Of a stretch of 64,000 nucleotides of DNA, positions 54,463-63,940 are shown piece by piece. The translations under genes were made by a program, and so were the position numbers. Source of the DNA: Legionella shakespearei DSM 23087. Its GTDB lineage: Bacteria > Pseudomonadota > Gammaproteobacteria > Legionellales > Legionellaceae. The stretch is taken from positions 1-64,000 of the forward strand of contig NZ_KB892393.1 of NCBI RefSeq assembly GCF_000373765.1, in the 5' to 3' direction. The notes beneath the pieces were generated by a model, which worked only from the letters and a program-made list of their open reading frames with translations, ran no database searches and was not told the origin of the DNA. Positions within the stretch are counted from its first letter, which is position 1. Each line of letters starts with the position of its first letter.

Positions 54463-55488
54463 ATGCAAATTAAACATCAGGCATTGGCACAGCATATTCA
54501 AAGAAAATCATATCCGCTTTATGTTTTAATTGGGCAGGATAATTATCTTATTGAAGATTCTTTAAATATAATCAAATCTTCGCTCAAGAGTTCTCGTGAT
54601 TGTGATGAAAAAGTGATATCGCTGCAATCTGCTGAAGATTGGAATGCCATTACGGATGAGGCAAACAGCTATTCCCTCTTTTCTGAAACAGTGTTGTTGA
54701 ATACGATTTATGACAAGAAAACCCTGGATGCGACTGGAAAGAAGGTATTGTCAGAATATCTTAAAGCAGTAAATTCTCGTTGTTGTATTATTCTCCGGGC
54801 ACCGAATATTCCAGCCAAGCAATTGATGTGGCTAGCTCATCATGAAGAGGTATTGCTCGTTGTTGCCTACCCACTAAATGCTGATGCTATGAAAAGCTGG
54901 ATATCCGGTCAGTTTAAAAAGAATCAGCTAAATGCTCAGCCGCAGATAACAGATCTTATTTATCAATACACCCAAGGTAATATGTTGGCGTGTGCACAGG
55001 TAATAGAAAAGATAGCTTTAAGTAACCCTCCGCAGAGCCAAATTAATACGCAGCAAGCCATGGAACACCTGTCTGACCAGTGTGACCATTCTCTTTTTGA
55101 ATTGGCAAATGCCTGTTTACTCAATCAGCCAGACAAAGCCATTCAAATACTGAGACAAGCGGTGAACAATAAGACGGAACCAACTCTTGCTTTATGGATG
55201 CTGACTCAAGAAGCCAGAACTCTGTTACAGTTGTCGTATCTGATACAACAAAATGTTGATATTAAAACGGCCAGTAGCCAATTAAAGATATGGCCTCAGC
55301 GTCTCAATCTGTATCAAGCATCTGTGAGACGTTTAAATAGCGCCGTGTTACAAGAAATACTCCTTTATTGCCAAATCGTTGATCAACAAATTAAATCCAG
55401 TTTAAATGGACAAATGTGGCATGCACTGGAAAAAATAGCTTTGTCATTGTGTCTTGGCAGTTATTTGGGGGAGCCATGCGCCGATTAG
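54463..55488 (+). CDS. holA: DNA polymerase III delta subunit
   Basis: Clamp-loader subunit that opens the beta sliding clamp. The 341-residue protein has the HolA start YPLYVLIGQDNYLIEDSL, the AAA+-like fold, and the C-terminal collar domain. Length is normal for the family. Context (after lptE, overlapping nadD by 13 bp) agrees with the assignment. Confidence 0.94.
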   Translation: MQIKHQALAQHIQRKSYPLYVLIGQDNYLIEDSLNIIKSSLKSSRDCDEKVISLQSAEDWNAITDEANSYSLFSETVLLNTIYDKKTLDATGKKVLSEYLKAVNSRCCIILRAPNIPAKQLMWLAHHEEVLLVVAYPLNADAMKSWISGQFKKNQLNAQPQITDLIYQYTQGNMLACAQVIEKIALSNPPQSQINTQQAMEHLSDQCDHSLFELANACLLNQPDKAIQILRQAVNNKTEPTLALWMLTQEARTLLQLSYLIQQNVDIKTASSQLKIWPQRLNLYQASVRRLNSAVLQEILLYCQIVDQQIKSSLNGQMWHALEKIALSLCLGSYLGEPCAD

Positions 55489-56111
55489 CCTTTTTTGGCG
55501 GAACCTTTAATCCAGTACACAATGGCCATATTGAGACGTGCAAAGCCATTCAATCGTGCTTTAATTTTGATGAGCTATCGTTTATTCCCTGCAAATCGCC
55601 TGTGTTAAAAGAAGAGCCTGTCGTAACACCAGAACAACGTGTTGCGATGCTGGAGCTTGCTATAAAGGGAAACCCTTCGTTTTCCATCGATTTGCGTGAA
55701 ATAGAGAGGGACACTCCTTCTTATATGTCTGAAACTCTCGAAAGCCTGCGTGCGGAACATCAAGAGGATTCTCTTACTCTGATTATGGGATATGATGCAT
55801 TTCTCTCTTTGCCCTATTGGCATAATTGGAAAAAGATCCTCACTCTGGCCAATTTATTAGTAATCAATCGTGATGAGTATGCTGAGTCTCCTGTTCCCGT
55901 AGCTGTTAAAGAACTATTGGAACGATGCCAGGTTACAGATAAAGAACGATTATTACGCAGCAAAGCAAATGCAATTTATTTTTTTGATGCCGGGAATTAT
56001 GAAATATCGTCTACAAGGATTCGTAACGAATTGCAGCAAGGTACGCTAACTGATGGGAATATACCCCACGAGGTGTATGAATATATTAAAGCGCAACGCT
56101 TGTATCAATAG
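55476..56111 (+). CDS. nadD: Nicotinate-nucleotide adenylyltransferase
   Basis: Makes deamido-NAD from nicotinate mononucleotide and ATP. The 211-residue protein has the nucleotidyltransferase signature GGTFNPVHNGH (residues 8-18, H15 and H18) and ISSTRIRNEL near the C-terminus. The ATG at 55476 has GGGGGAG just upstream; an earlier in-frame start at 55416 lies deep inside holA and is rejected. rsfS, its common next neighbour, is near 11.8 kb in this window. Confidence 0.95.
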   Translation: MRRLAFFGGTFNPVHNGHIETCKAIQSCFNFDELSFIPCKSPVLKEEPVVTPEQRVAMLELAIKGNPSFSIDLREIERDTPSYMSETLESLRAEHQEDSLTLIMGYDAFLSLPYWHNWKKILTLANLLVINRDEYAESPVPVAVKELLERCQVTDKERLLRSKANAIYFFDAGNYEISSTRIRNELQQGTLTDGNIPHEVYEYIKAQRLYQ

Positions 56112-56129
56112 CTCGTCATGCATCTACCC

Positions 56130-56181
56130 TCAGAAGATTATGCTCACTGCAATCCTCAGAAAATTATGCTCACTGCAATTA
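56130..56181. repeat. Tandem duplication of 26 bp
   Basis: Two copies of CTCAGAAGATTATGCTCACT-GCAATC, period 26, with two or three differences between them, just downstream of nadD. Confidence 0.75.
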
Positions 56182-56202
56182 AGTTAATATGACTATGGAA
56201 TT

Positions 56203-56290
56203 CCGCCGTTCAGCGGCTTGTCCGCGGAATCCAGAGATCTCGCTCCGAACATAGTTTCCTGGATCCCGCGGACAAGCCGCGGGACGGCGG
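56203..56290. repeat. 88-bp imperfect inverted repeat
   Basis: Left arm CCGCCGTTCAGCGGCTTGTC... and right arm ...GACAAGCCGCGGGACGGCGG are complementary over 31 bp with four mismatches; 26-nt loop. Single copy in the window; MITE-like. Confidence 0.8.
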
Positions 56291-56385
56291 AGTATCGAAA
56301 TGGCTACGAGGGTTATGCCTTTCCCGGATTCACGTCGTAGAATGGTGTAGATTTTGAGACAATATTGTTCCGTTGTTCAAATTTC

Positions 56386-56455
56386 GTAGCCCGTATTAGG
56401 CGATAGCCGTAATACGGGAAATGATCCTGTATTACGCTTCGCTAATACAGGCTAC
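56386..56455. repeat. Two REP-like hairpins in opposite orientation
   Basis: GTAGCCCGTATTAGGCGATA... (56386-56418) and CCTGTATTACGCTTCGCTAA... (56426-56455). In the second, the usual CCCG/CGGG ends are changed to CCTG/CAGG on both sides, so pairing is kept. Confidence 0.78.
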
Positions 56456-56460
56456 AAACT

Positions 56461-56554
56461 GTTCCGCTTCCTAACGGTCGCGGCTCGGTTTCTGGTGCAC
56501 GATGAAGTCAATGCGAACACACGAAAACCGAGCCGCGACCGTTAGGAAGCGGAA
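56461..56554. repeat. GC-rich hairpin element (family C), reversed loop
   Basis: Perfect arms GTTCCGCTTCCTAACGGTCG... and ...CGACCGTTAGGAAGCGGAA. The change C to A relative to other copies occurs in both arms, keeping the pairs. The loop GGTGCACGATGAAGT, GCGAACACACG is the reverse complement of the loops at 29588 and 32100. The right flank TTGTTGCGGCACAGATC is also shared. Confidence 0.85.
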
Positions 56555-56587
56555 TTTTTTGTTGCGGCACAGATCCGTATTTAGTGC

Positions 56588-56654
56588 GTAGCCCGGTCTG
56601 CTTACAGCCGGGATCGAAGTGGCACAATTCCCGGCTGCGAGCAGACCGGGCTAC
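56588..56654. repeat. Facing pair of family D REP-like hairpins
   Basis: GTAGCCCGGTCTGCTTACAG... (56588-56613) and CCCGGCTGCGAGCAGACCGG... (56630-56654) in opposite orientation, 16 bp apart. With the items above they fill the whole 56112-56703 gap between converging nadD and cvpA; no gene is present there. Confidence 0.78.
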
Positions 56655-56703
56655 AAATTGTGCTAATATATTTTGCAGGTGTATCAAGGTTCCTGTTTTC
56701 TTG

Positions 56704-57240
56704 TTATTCAGAGGCTATTACTGTATCGATAATATTTTCGCTTTTATCTACGGTTTTTACCTGTTTAATAAATTCGGGTAAATGCGCATAGAGTAAAGAA
56801 ACTACCGGGTCAAAGCGGGCATATAGTTTGGATTCCTGAGAATATTTTTCATAAGGCAGTGACGTCATTTTCACCGCGACCATGATCAAAGCCACAATAA
56901 ACACACCGCGCAAAAAGCCAAAGCCCATTCCTAAAGTTCTGTCTGTACCGCTTAAGCCGGCACGCTTTAATATAAAACTCAGTATGGCATTGATTACCCC
57001 ACCGACAAACAAAGTAGCAAAAAGGATAATAACAAAGGCTATTGCGGTACGGGCTGATTGCTCCTGAACGTAGGATTGTAACCACGGATCAAGGCTTTGG
57101 GAATAATTCATTCCCAGCCATATCGCTAAAATCCAGACGCATAAAGCAACCAGCTCTTTGACAAACCCACGAAATAAGCCTGTAAGTACTGATAATCCAA
57201 TGACAGCTACTATGGCTATATCAACCCATTGCAATTGCAT
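56704..57240 (-). CDS. cvpA: CvpA family membrane protein
   Basis: Inner-membrane protein required for colicin V production in E. coli and for envelope homeostasis in several species. The 178-residue protein has four hydrophobic segments (about 8-25, 30-47, 65-85, 105-125), the family start WVDIAIVAVIGLSVLTGLFRGFVKE and GRDRTLG-like TDRTLGMGFGFLRG. Last gene of accD-folC-SPOR-cvpA. purF, which often follows cvpA, is absent; a repeat nest lies there. Confidence 0.92.
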   Translation of the reverse strand: MQLQWVDIAIVAVIGLSVLTGLFRGFVKELVALCVWILAIWLGMNYSQSLDPWLQSYVQEQSARTAIAFVIILFATLFVGGVINAILSFILKRAGLSGTDRTLGMGFGFLRGVFIVALIMVAVKMTSLPYEKYSQESKLYARFDPVVSLLYAHLPEFIKQVKTVDKSENIIDTVIASE

Positions 57241-57242
57241 GA

Positions 57243-58016
57243 TTAACTAACTCCGGTGTTCACCACAAAACCATTCAACTGCATGGCGCTGGCTAATTGA
57301 GTTTTTAATTTTACAACATCATTTCGGCTTGGAGAGTGACCAACATAAACTTTATAAACAGAGCCCTGACGGCTTGGTGCTTTCATATAATTTGCTTTAT
57401 AGCCCTTGCCGCGCAGGCGAGTAACCAATGCCTGAGCATTTGATATTTGTGAAAAAGAAGCCAACTGTACGGCATAAATATCCTTTTTAAGAACAGGTTT
57501 TACTGCTGGCTTGATTTGAGCTTTGGCAACAGTTTTGGCAGCCTTCAAAACAGGTTTTTGTTTTGCAGCAATAACAGGTGCATGTTTTACCGGTTTTGCT
57601 GCTGCAACTGTAAGCACCTTTTTAGCAGTAGTTTTTGCTGCCTGGTTTAATGCCAACTGTACGGGAGCAGCCTTAATCTCAGCATGTTCATGCGCTACAG
57701 CTACCGCTCTTTCGCCAGTGATCAGATCTGATTTGACAGGCTCTGCCCTTGCAAGCTCTGGTAACTGGTTTTCACCTGATACTGGTGCAATATTTACCTT
57801 AGCTACTTTAATTGTTCTGAATAATTCTTTTTCATCAGTCATGACCACATCAGGAGGAAGTGGTTTTGCGGGCAATTTCACATTGACGCTTAAATTATTT
57901 TCCAGATTCTGGTTGGATTTTTTCATCACCGCGGGGGCGAAAATAGCGCCCAAAGAAATGATTACGGCCAAGCCGATCAGACGGTGCTTGAGTTTTTCAT
58001 CCATTACAAGTTTCAT
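57243..58016 (-). CDS. SPOR-domain membrane protein, DedD-like
   Basis: Probable cell-division-associated protein that binds septal peptidoglycan. The 257-residue protein has one N-terminal membrane anchor (about 12-30), a long Ala/Lys/Val/Pro-rich linker (95-185), and a C-terminal SPOR domain (about 180-255: YAVQLASFSQISNAQALVTR, VYKVYVGHSPS). Its position between folC and cvpA is that of E. coli dedD. The start overlaps the folC stop (ATGA) with GGAG upstream. Confidence 0.9.
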   Translation of the reverse strand: MKLVMDEKLKHRLIGLAVIISLGAIFAPAVMKKSNQNLENNLSVNVKLPAKPLPPDVVMTDEKELFRTIKVAKVNIAPVSGENQLPELARAEPVKSDLITGERAVAVAHEHAEIKAAPVQLALNQAAKTTAKKVLTVAAAKPVKHAPVIAAKQKPVLKAAKTVAKAQIKPAVKPVLKKDIYAVQLASFSQISNAQALVTRLRGKGYKANYMKAPSRQGSVYKVYVGHSPSRNDVVKLKTQLASAMQLNGFVVNTGVS

Positions 58017-59299
58017 TGATTCTCCTTCTGCTCCAATATTTTATGATGGGCAGCCATTACATGACCAACCGTAAAAAATGACCCGTAAACAACAATTAAG
58101 TCGCCACTCTTAGCCTGATTTACTGCGCTTTCAAATGCAGCAAGCGGGCTATTATAACAAAGTTCAACACAAGTTTCTGCATCTCTGAAAACTGACAAGA
58201 GCAGTTCCTTATCAGAGGCACGTTTATTATCTAATTGTGCAGGATACCATCGGTCAACACAATCCTTTAAAGGAAAAATTAACCCAAAAAGATCTTTATC
58301 TTTTAAGGCCGAAAAAACCGCATGAACAGTATTTTTGCCATCAAGGCTTTTAATAGTTCGCGCAAGCAGTCTGGCTGATTGAGCATTATGAGATACATCG
58401 AATAACACATTAATATCTCCCCTCTTCAGCTGTAATCTTCCCGGGATAAAAATCGACTGCATGGCCTTTTTGATGTCTTCCTGAGATATCGGCAATTCAT
58501 TAGCAAGAAGGATTGTCGCAGCAATTGCCGCAGATGCCGATTTAAGCTGTATGGATGGTTTGGGTAATTCATCAAACTGTGTTTTTAGAAACTTGAAGTC
58601 CCAGCAAGTCCCTCTATCATTCACATAGATATCTTTATCAAAATAATAAGCAGAAGTGTTCAGATTGTTTGCTACCTCAACAATACTTGCCGGAGGATTT
58701 ATATCAGCATAAATAAAGGGCTTTCCTTCCCGTAGTATCCCGGCCTTTTCAAAACCAATAGCTTCCAGAGTATCACCCAGATAATCCTGATGATCAAAAT
58801 CTATAGTGGTAATAATAGCCAGATCGGCATCAACTATGTTAGTAGCATCAAGACGCCCTCCCAAACCTACTTCAAGAATAATCACATCCGGCTTCTGTTG
58901 TTTAAAATGCAATAGCGCAGCCAAAGTAGCCATTTCAAAATAAGTAAGAATAACATCACCGCGCGTCTCCTCGATGGTGGAAAACAAATGGCACAGTTCG
59001 TCATCTGATACAGGAGTTAAATTAATTTTTATGCGTTCATTAAAACGAATCAGGTGTGGCGAGGTGTAAGAGGCAGTTTTATAGCCCGCCTGATGATAAA
59101 GGGTTCCCAGTGCTGTTACTGTAGAGCCTTTGCCATTGGTTCCGGCTACGGTAATTACTTTACATGAGGGGGTATTAACCCCCAAGTTTCGGGCTACTTC
59201 AAGTACACGAGTCAATTCCAGTTGTATTTCCTGAGTATGTCTGGATTCCAAATGATGTAACCATTGGTCCAGATTCCATTTACTCGATACTTTGTACAA
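58013..59299 (-). CDS. folC: Bifunctional folylpolyglutamate / dihydrofolate synthase
   Basis: Adds glutamate to dihydropteroate and to folates with ATP. The 428-residue Mur-ligase-like protein has the P-loop [10 protein letters not shown] (residues 51-60), [36 protein letters not shown] and [12 protein letters not shown]. Start overlaps the accD end by 20 bp, stop overlaps the SPOR gene by 4 bp, so the four genes are tightly coupled. Confidence 0.96.
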   Translation of the reverse strand: MYKVSSKWNLDQWLHHLESRHTQEIQLELTRVLEVARNLGVNTPSCKVITVAGTNGKGSTVTALGTLYHQAGYKTASYTSPHLIRFNERIKINLTPVSDDELCHLFSTIEETRGDVILTYFEMATLAALLHFKQQKPDVIILEVGLGGRLDATNIVDADLAIITTIDFDHQDYLGDTLEAIGFEKAGILREGKPFIYADINPPASIVEVANNLNTSAYYFDKDIYVNDRGTCWDFKFLKTQFDELPKPSIQLKSASAAIAATILLANELPISQEDIKKAMQSIFIPGRLQLKRGDINVLFDVSHNAQSARLLARTIKSLDGKNTVHAVFSALKDKDLFGLIFPLKDCVDRWYPAQLDNKRASDKELLLSVFRDAETCVELCYNSPLAAFESAVNQAKSGDLIVVYGSFFTVGHVMAAHHKILEQKENQ

Positions 59300-60164
59300 A
59301 AGGATTCTCCGCGCCTTTGTAAGTCAGTTTGGATACTAACTCAGAAATGGTTGAACGAAGATGCTTACGCTCAACTATCATATCAATGTGACCATGCTCC
59401 AACAGGAACTCACTACGCTGGAAACCTTCAGGCAAAGTTTGTCTAACTGTTTGCTCAATGACTCTTGGGCCTGCGAAACCAATTAAGGCATTCGGCTCGG
59501 CGATAATCACATCACCCAGGCTTGCAAAGCTGGCGGAAACCCCACCCATAGTCGGATCAGTCAGTACTACTATAAAAGGCAGCCCGCTTTCAGCAAACTT
59601 GGCCAAAGCGGCAGAGGTTTTTGCCATTTGCATTAAAGAAAAAAGACCTTCCTGCATTCTGGCGCCACCACTGGCAGTAAAACAGATGTAGGCTCGCTTT
59701 TCTTCGGTGGCAACCTTGATAGCCCGAACAAATTTTTCACCAACAGTGGCTCCCATGGAACCACCCATGAAGTTGAACTCAAAAGAGCTTACAACTACTG
59801 GCAGCTGATTTAAATGACCTTTCACCACGACCAGAGCCTCTTTCTCTCCAGTCGCCTTTTGTGCCTGCGATATCCTGTCTTTATATTTTTTGGAGTCGCG
59901 GAATTTTAATCGGTCCTGTGGTTCCAGAGCAGAAGCAATTTCTTCTTGTCCGGCTTCATCCAGAAACTGACCAATCCTGACGCGCGCAGACACACGATGA
60001 TGAAAGTTACAGGATGGGCATACCATAAAATTCTTTGCCAGCTCAGTACTGTAAAGAACCTCATTGCATCCCAGGCATTTAACCCACAAACCTTCTGGAA
60101 CCCCTTTTTTTTGCGAGGTTTCAGTTCTTATAATCGAAGGTAACAGTTTTTTAAGCCAGCTCAT
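59280..60164 (-). CDS. accD: Acetyl-CoA carboxylase carboxyltransferase subunit beta
   Basis: Half of the carboxyltransferase that makes malonyl-CoA for fatty-acid synthesis; works with AccA. The 294-residue protein has the four-Cys zinc ribbon (C30, C33, C49, C52) followed by the crotonase-fold domain with [20 protein letters not shown] and [18 protein letters not shown]. First gene of the leftward accD-folC-SPOR-cvpA operon; divergent from flaA. Confidence 0.97.
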   Translation of the reverse strand: MSWLKKLLPSIIRTETSQKKGVPEGLWVKCLGCNEVLYSTELAKNFMVCPSCNFHHRVSARVRIGQFLDEAGQEEIASALEPQDRLKFRDSKKYKDRISQAQKATGEKEALVVVKGHLNQLPVVVSSFEFNFMGGSMGATVGEKFVRAIKVATEEKRAYICFTASGGARMQEGLFSLMQMAKTSAALAKFAESGLPFIVVLTDPTMGGVSASFASLGDVIIAEPNALIGFAGPRVIEQTVRQTLPEGFQRSEFLLEHGHIDMIVERKHLRSTISELVSKLTYKGAENPFVQSIE

Positions 60165-60339
60165 AAATTAGGAACCTATATATAAAGTCGATCAATATTA
60201 TACACAGAAAAAATAATAATCTTAAATATACCTGAAAGACAGCCCTCACTCAATATTAAAATCAAAATGCCTAAAAATGTAACACATTCATTTTATTAAG
60301 CAAATTTCCCCATTTTTTAAAAAAATATGCTATCAGAGC

Positions 60340-60366
60340 TAAAGTTTTTTCCAGATTTTCCGATAA
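60340..60366 (+). promoter_or_regulatory. Sigma-28 (FliA) promoter of flaA
   Basis: TAAA, 15 bases, then TCCGATAA matches the flagellar sigma factor pattern TAAA-N15-GCCGATAA at all but one position. It lies 95 bp upstream of the flagellin start; expected transcription start near 60373 gives a leader of about 88 nt. In L. pneumophila flaA is known to be FliA-dependent. Confidence 0.88.
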
Positions 60367-60460
60367 CAGAGTTGGGTACGGTGAATTCACAAAAGAAAAA
60401 AGAATTTACTGAACGATAAATGTCCCAAACCAGGGATTCAGGTCTGAGGAGACTATAATC

Positions 60461-61873
60461 ATGGCTCAAGTAATTAATACCAACGTGGCGTCGCTAACAG
60501 CCCAACGTAATTTGGGAGTTTCAAGTAATGCGATGCAGACATCCATACAAAGATTATCATCCAGTTTACGTATTAACAGTGCGAAAGACGATGCTGCAGG
60601 TTTGGCAATTTCTCAACGTATGACTGCTCAAATCCGTGGTATGAACATGGCAGTACGAAATGCTAACGACGGTGTTTCACTGGCACAGGTTGCTGAAGGT
60701 GCGATGCAGGAAACTACTAACATTCTGCAACGTATGCGTGAATTGTCAGTACAGGCTGCTAACTCAACCAACAACTCTTCTGACCGTGCATCCATACAAA
60801 GTGAAGTATCACAATTGCAAAAAGAATTAAACCGTATTTCTACTGATACTGAGTTCAACGGCCAAAGAATTCTTGATGGTTCATTTTCTAATGCAAGTTT
60901 CCAGGTAGGTGCTAATGCGAACCAAACTATTACTTTCAGTATTGGTAGCGTTAAAGCCTCTTCAATTGGTGGTATCGCTACAGCTACAGGAACCAGTGTA
61001 AGTAACAACGTAGCTGCAGATATTACAATTGCCATCGGTGGAGGAACTGCAACTACTATCAACTCTTCAGCAGGCTTCGCTGGAGCACTTAATGGTCAGG
61101 AAGGTAATTCTGCTTACGCTAAAGCAGCTGCAATTAATGATGCGGGTGTTCCAGGTCTTTCTGTGAGAGCCAGCACTAGTGGAACTCAAACTCTTGTTAC
61201 ACCAATAGGTGGAAACCCTGGTGATACCTATGATTTGACAATAAATAACGTAAATATTTTTTCAGGACAGGACGTGTCAACTGCCCTCAGTACCTCTGCC
61301 TTGCGTGACGCAATTAACGGCGTATCACCACAAACGGGAGTAATTGCCAGCTTAAACGGTAATGATTTAACTCTGTCAGCTGCAGATGGCCGTACAATCA
61401 CTGTAGTAGAAGGCACATTAAAAAGTATTAGTGCTGCTGCTGGTACTTTTGAAAACCCCTTATTTGGCCAACTTGAAATCAGTGCTACAAATACCATTAA
61501 CATCGGTGGTACTGTCGCAGATGTGGGTTTAAACGCAGCTATAGCAAGAGACACTATTGGTGTGGATTCAGTAGATGTCAGTACAATTGATGGTGCTAAC
61601 GAAGCTATCAAGAGAATTGACGCTGCTTTGGATACTGTAAACGCCAACCGTGCTGACATGGGAGCCTTGCAAAACCGATTTGATTCTACAATCGCTAACT
61701 TACAGAACGTATCAGACAACCTGTCAGCTGCACGCAGCCGAATTCAGGATGCTGACTACGCTGCTGAAATGGCGAATCTGACCAAGAACCAAATCCTGCA
61801 ACAAGCTGGTACAGCAATGCTGGCACAAGCGAACAGCATGCCACAATCTGTACTGTCTTTATTAGGTAGATAA
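60461..61873 (+). CDS. flaA: Flagellin
   Basis: Subunit of the flagellar filament. The 470-residue protein has the conserved flagellin N-terminus ([19 protein letters not shown], and [20 protein letters not shown]) and C-terminus ([20 protein letters not shown], ending SLLGR) around a variable Ser/Thr/Asn-rich middle (about 175-370). L. pneumophila FlaA is similar in size and is detected by NAIP5/NLRC4 through its C-terminal helix; the same kind of end is present here. GAGGAG lies about 8-13 bases before the ATG. Confidence 0.97.
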   Translation: MAQVINTNVASLTAQRNLGVSSNAMQTSIQRLSSSLRINSAKDDAAGLAISQRMTAQIRGMNMAVRNANDGVSLAQVAEGAMQETTNILQRMRELSVQAANSTNNSSDRASIQSEVSQLQKELNRISTDTEFNGQRILDGSFSNASFQVGANANQTITFSIGSVKASSIGGIATATGTSVSNNVAADITIAIGGGTATTINSSAGFAGALNGQEGNSAYAKAAAINDAGVPGLSVRASTSGTQTLVTPIGGNPGDTYDLTINNVNIFSGQDVSTALSTSALRDAINGVSPQTGVIASLNGNDLTLSAADGRTITVVEGTLKSISAAAGTFENPLFGQLEISATNTINIGGTVADVGLNAAIARDTIGVDSVDVSTIDGANEAIKRIDAALDTVNANRADMGALQNRFDSTIANLQNVSDNLSAARSRIQDADYAAEMANLTKNQILQQAGTAMLAQANSMPQSVLSLLGR

Positions 61874-61886
61874 TAGGATGTGACGA

Positions 61887-61919
61887 TCGAAATGCGGCCT
61901 TAAGCCGCATTTCGGTTTT
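61887..61919 (+). terminator. Terminator after flaA
   Basis: An 11-bp stem CGAAATGCGGC / GCCGCATTTCG with a 5-nt loop, followed by GTTTTAT, 14 bp after the flaA stop. Some read-through into flaG is likely, as no separate strong promoter was seen. Confidence 0.85.
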
Positions 61920-61952
61920 ATACCCCGCAATATCAGGGTAAAGGAGTATAAA

Positions 61953-62234
61953 ATGAATATTGAATCTGTTCCATCGGTGAATAAAACGGTACAGAATGAC
62001 TCGGTAAAACTACCCGATGAGCCGATTAAACTTGAAAAAAGCAGCCCATTGTCTGATTCATCTCTTGATGAGGAAACAAAACAAGCACTGGATCATGCAA
62101 CAGGTTTACTGCAGACTATAGTAACGGATAAAATTTCTGATAAAGTAATACGTAAAATGCCTTCGGATGAATATTTGCATTTATTAAGTTTGCTTGATGA
62201 AATAATCAGTGGTTCTATAGATAAGCACGTTTAA
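61953..62234 (+). CDS. flaG: Flagellar protein FlaG
   Basis: Small protein linked to control of filament length. The 93-residue product has a charged, disordered N-terminal half and a C-terminal part fitting the FlaG pattern (VIRKMPSDEYLHLLSLLDEI). AAGGAG is 8-13 bases upstream of the ATG. Order flaA-flaG-fliD-fliS is the standard one in Legionella and Pseudomonas. Confidence 0.85.
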   Translation: MNIESVPSVNKTVQNDSVKLPDEPIKLEKSSPLSDSSLDEETKQALDHATGLLQTIVTDKISDKVIRKMPSDEYLHLLSLLDEIISGSIDKHV

Positions 62235-62295
62235 TAAATGGACTTATTAAATTTTAATTGCATTATCAGCCAGATTGACACAGATAAGGACGACT

Positions 62296-63930
62296 ATGAG
62301 TTTATCAGCGCCAGGTGTAGGTTCCGGACTTGATGTAAAAGCAATGGTTGACGCTTTGGTTAAAGCAGAAATTACACCCATACAATTGCGTCAGGACAAG
62401 CGCCTGCTCAGTGTGAATACAGAACTATCCGCCGTAGGACAATTGAAAAGCACTCTGGCTACACTGCAAACCACCCTTACAAAATTATCTGACATAAAGC
62501 AATTTTACACGATGAAGTTCTCAGTCAGCGATCCTGATTATTTTTCTACAACTGTATCACCACAAGCAGTGAAAGGTACCTATCAAATAGAGGTAGAGCA
62601 ACTGGCGCAGCAGCACACACTGGCAAGTGATTATCTTACTAATACTGGCAGTGGTACCCTGACTATTGATTTTGGTACTTATGAAAACAACAATACAACT
62701 TTTACTCCAAATGCATCTGCAACCTCAGTTTCTGTAACAATTGCCCCAGGCAGCGACAGTCTGGTTGCGGTGCGTGATGCAATCAATAATAAAAATGCAG
62801 GCGTTACCGCAAGCATAGTAAAGGATAGCCAAGGTTCAAGGCTGACCATTGCCTCATCAAAAACCGGTGAAAATTATGCCATGAGAATCAGTGGTGATAT
62901 TACTGCATTGAATTACGATGCAACAGCCCCTTCTAACGTCATGACAGAAACGATTGCAGCTCAGGACAGTATCGTAAAAATAAATGGCCTTACCTTAAAG
63001 CAAAATTCCAATCAACTTGAAGAAGCCATAGCAGGGGTAACGCTGAATTTAAAAAAAGCAGCAGGCGCGAATGAAACTAAAATTATTACCTTAACGGTTG
63101 ATGATAATAAAGAACAATTAACAGGACTTATTAATGATTTCATCAAACAGTACAATGATTCAATGACCTTCTTAACTAATTTGACTGGTTATAATCAGGA
63201 AACAAAGCAAAGCGGTGTCTTTCAGGGTGATCCGCAATTTAGAAATTTGAAATTAAACCTTAATAAGTGGGCTACCTCTCCCCTGTCAACCAACAGCCCG
63301 ATCAAATCATTGGCTGATTTGGGTATAGTAACGAATAAACAAACAGGATTACTTGAAGTAAAACAGGATCAATACAAAAAAGCATTGGATAATAATTACG
63401 CCAGCATAGGCGCACTCTTTGCGAAAACGGCAAGTGCCACCGATTCAGACATCAGGGTAAAATCGGTTGGAGCTAATGTAAAAGCGGGATCATACAATGT
63501 TGAATTAAGCGAATTTACTCCAGGGGTCAGCATGTCTGGTATGATTGGTGGCGCTTCTGCAACATCACCTGATGGATTCACCCTCACCGGAAGTGGTGAT
63601 CTTGGCGGTTTATCAATAAATGTTTTGTCTGGAACAACCGGAAGCCGAGGTCAAATCACAGTCAATGACGGTATCGCCGTACAGATGAATTCCTTTCTTG
63701 ATAATTACATGAAAACAAAAGGTGATCTTGATCAAAGGGCAACTCAGTTAGACAAGCAGATGAAAATGTTGGGCAGAGATCAGGAAGCGCTTGACTTGCG
63801 AAGCAAAAAAATTGAAGCCCGTTATTTAGCACAGTTTACTGCGCTGGATACCTTAATTTCAAGCTTACAAAACACCAGTGGTTTCCTGACCCAGCAACTC
63901 GCTAATTTACCGCAATTTAAATCAAAGTGA
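62296..63930 (+). CDS. fliD: Flagellar filament cap protein FliD (HAP2)
   Basis: Forms the cap under which flagellin folds at the filament tip. The 544-residue protein has the FliD N-terminus (SAPGVGSGLDVKAMVDALV, residues 5-23), central domain with LASDYLTNTGSGTLTIDFG, and the C-terminal coiled coil (DLDQRATQLDKQMKML, YLAQFTALDTLISSLQNT). The ATG at 62296 has AAGGAC just upstream and gives the normal N-terminus; a start seven codons earlier is less likely. Confidence 0.95.
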   Translation: MSLSAPGVGSGLDVKAMVDALVKAEITPIQLRQDKRLLSVNTELSAVGQLKSTLATLQTTLTKLSDIKQFYTMKFSVSDPDYFSTTVSPQAVKGTYQIEVEQLAQQHTLASDYLTNTGSGTLTIDFGTYENNNTTFTPNASATSVSVTIAPGSDSLVAVRDAINNKNAGVTASIVKDSQGSRLTIASSKTGENYAMRISGDITALNYDATAPSNVMTETIAAQDSIVKINGLTLKQNSNQLEEAIAGVTLNLKKAAGANETKIITLTVDDNKEQLTGLINDFIKQYNDSMTFLTNLTGYNQETKQSGVFQGDPQFRNLKLNLNKWATSPLSTNSPIKSLADLGIVTNKQTGLLEVKQDQYKKALDNNYASIGALFAKTASATDSDIRVKSVGANVKAGSYNVELSEFTPGVSMSGMIGGASATSPDGFTLTGSGDLGGLSINVLSGTTGSRGQITVNDGIAVQMNSFLDNYMKTKGDLDQRATQLDKQMKMLGRDQEALDLRSKKIEARYLAQFTALDTLISSLQNTSGFLTQQLANLPQFKSK

Positions 63931-63940
63931 GACCCCTTTC

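Noticed and set aside
57523-58074. A 183-codon plus-strand open frame
   Set aside because: It is antisense to the Ala/Lys/Val-rich linker of the SPOR protein, which keeps the opposite strand open by composition. No start signal or family resemblance.
62235-62295. A sigma-28 promoter directly before fliD
   Set aside because: TAAA and a GCC-containing box exist, but the spacing is 17 rather than 15 and the -10 part matches poorly.
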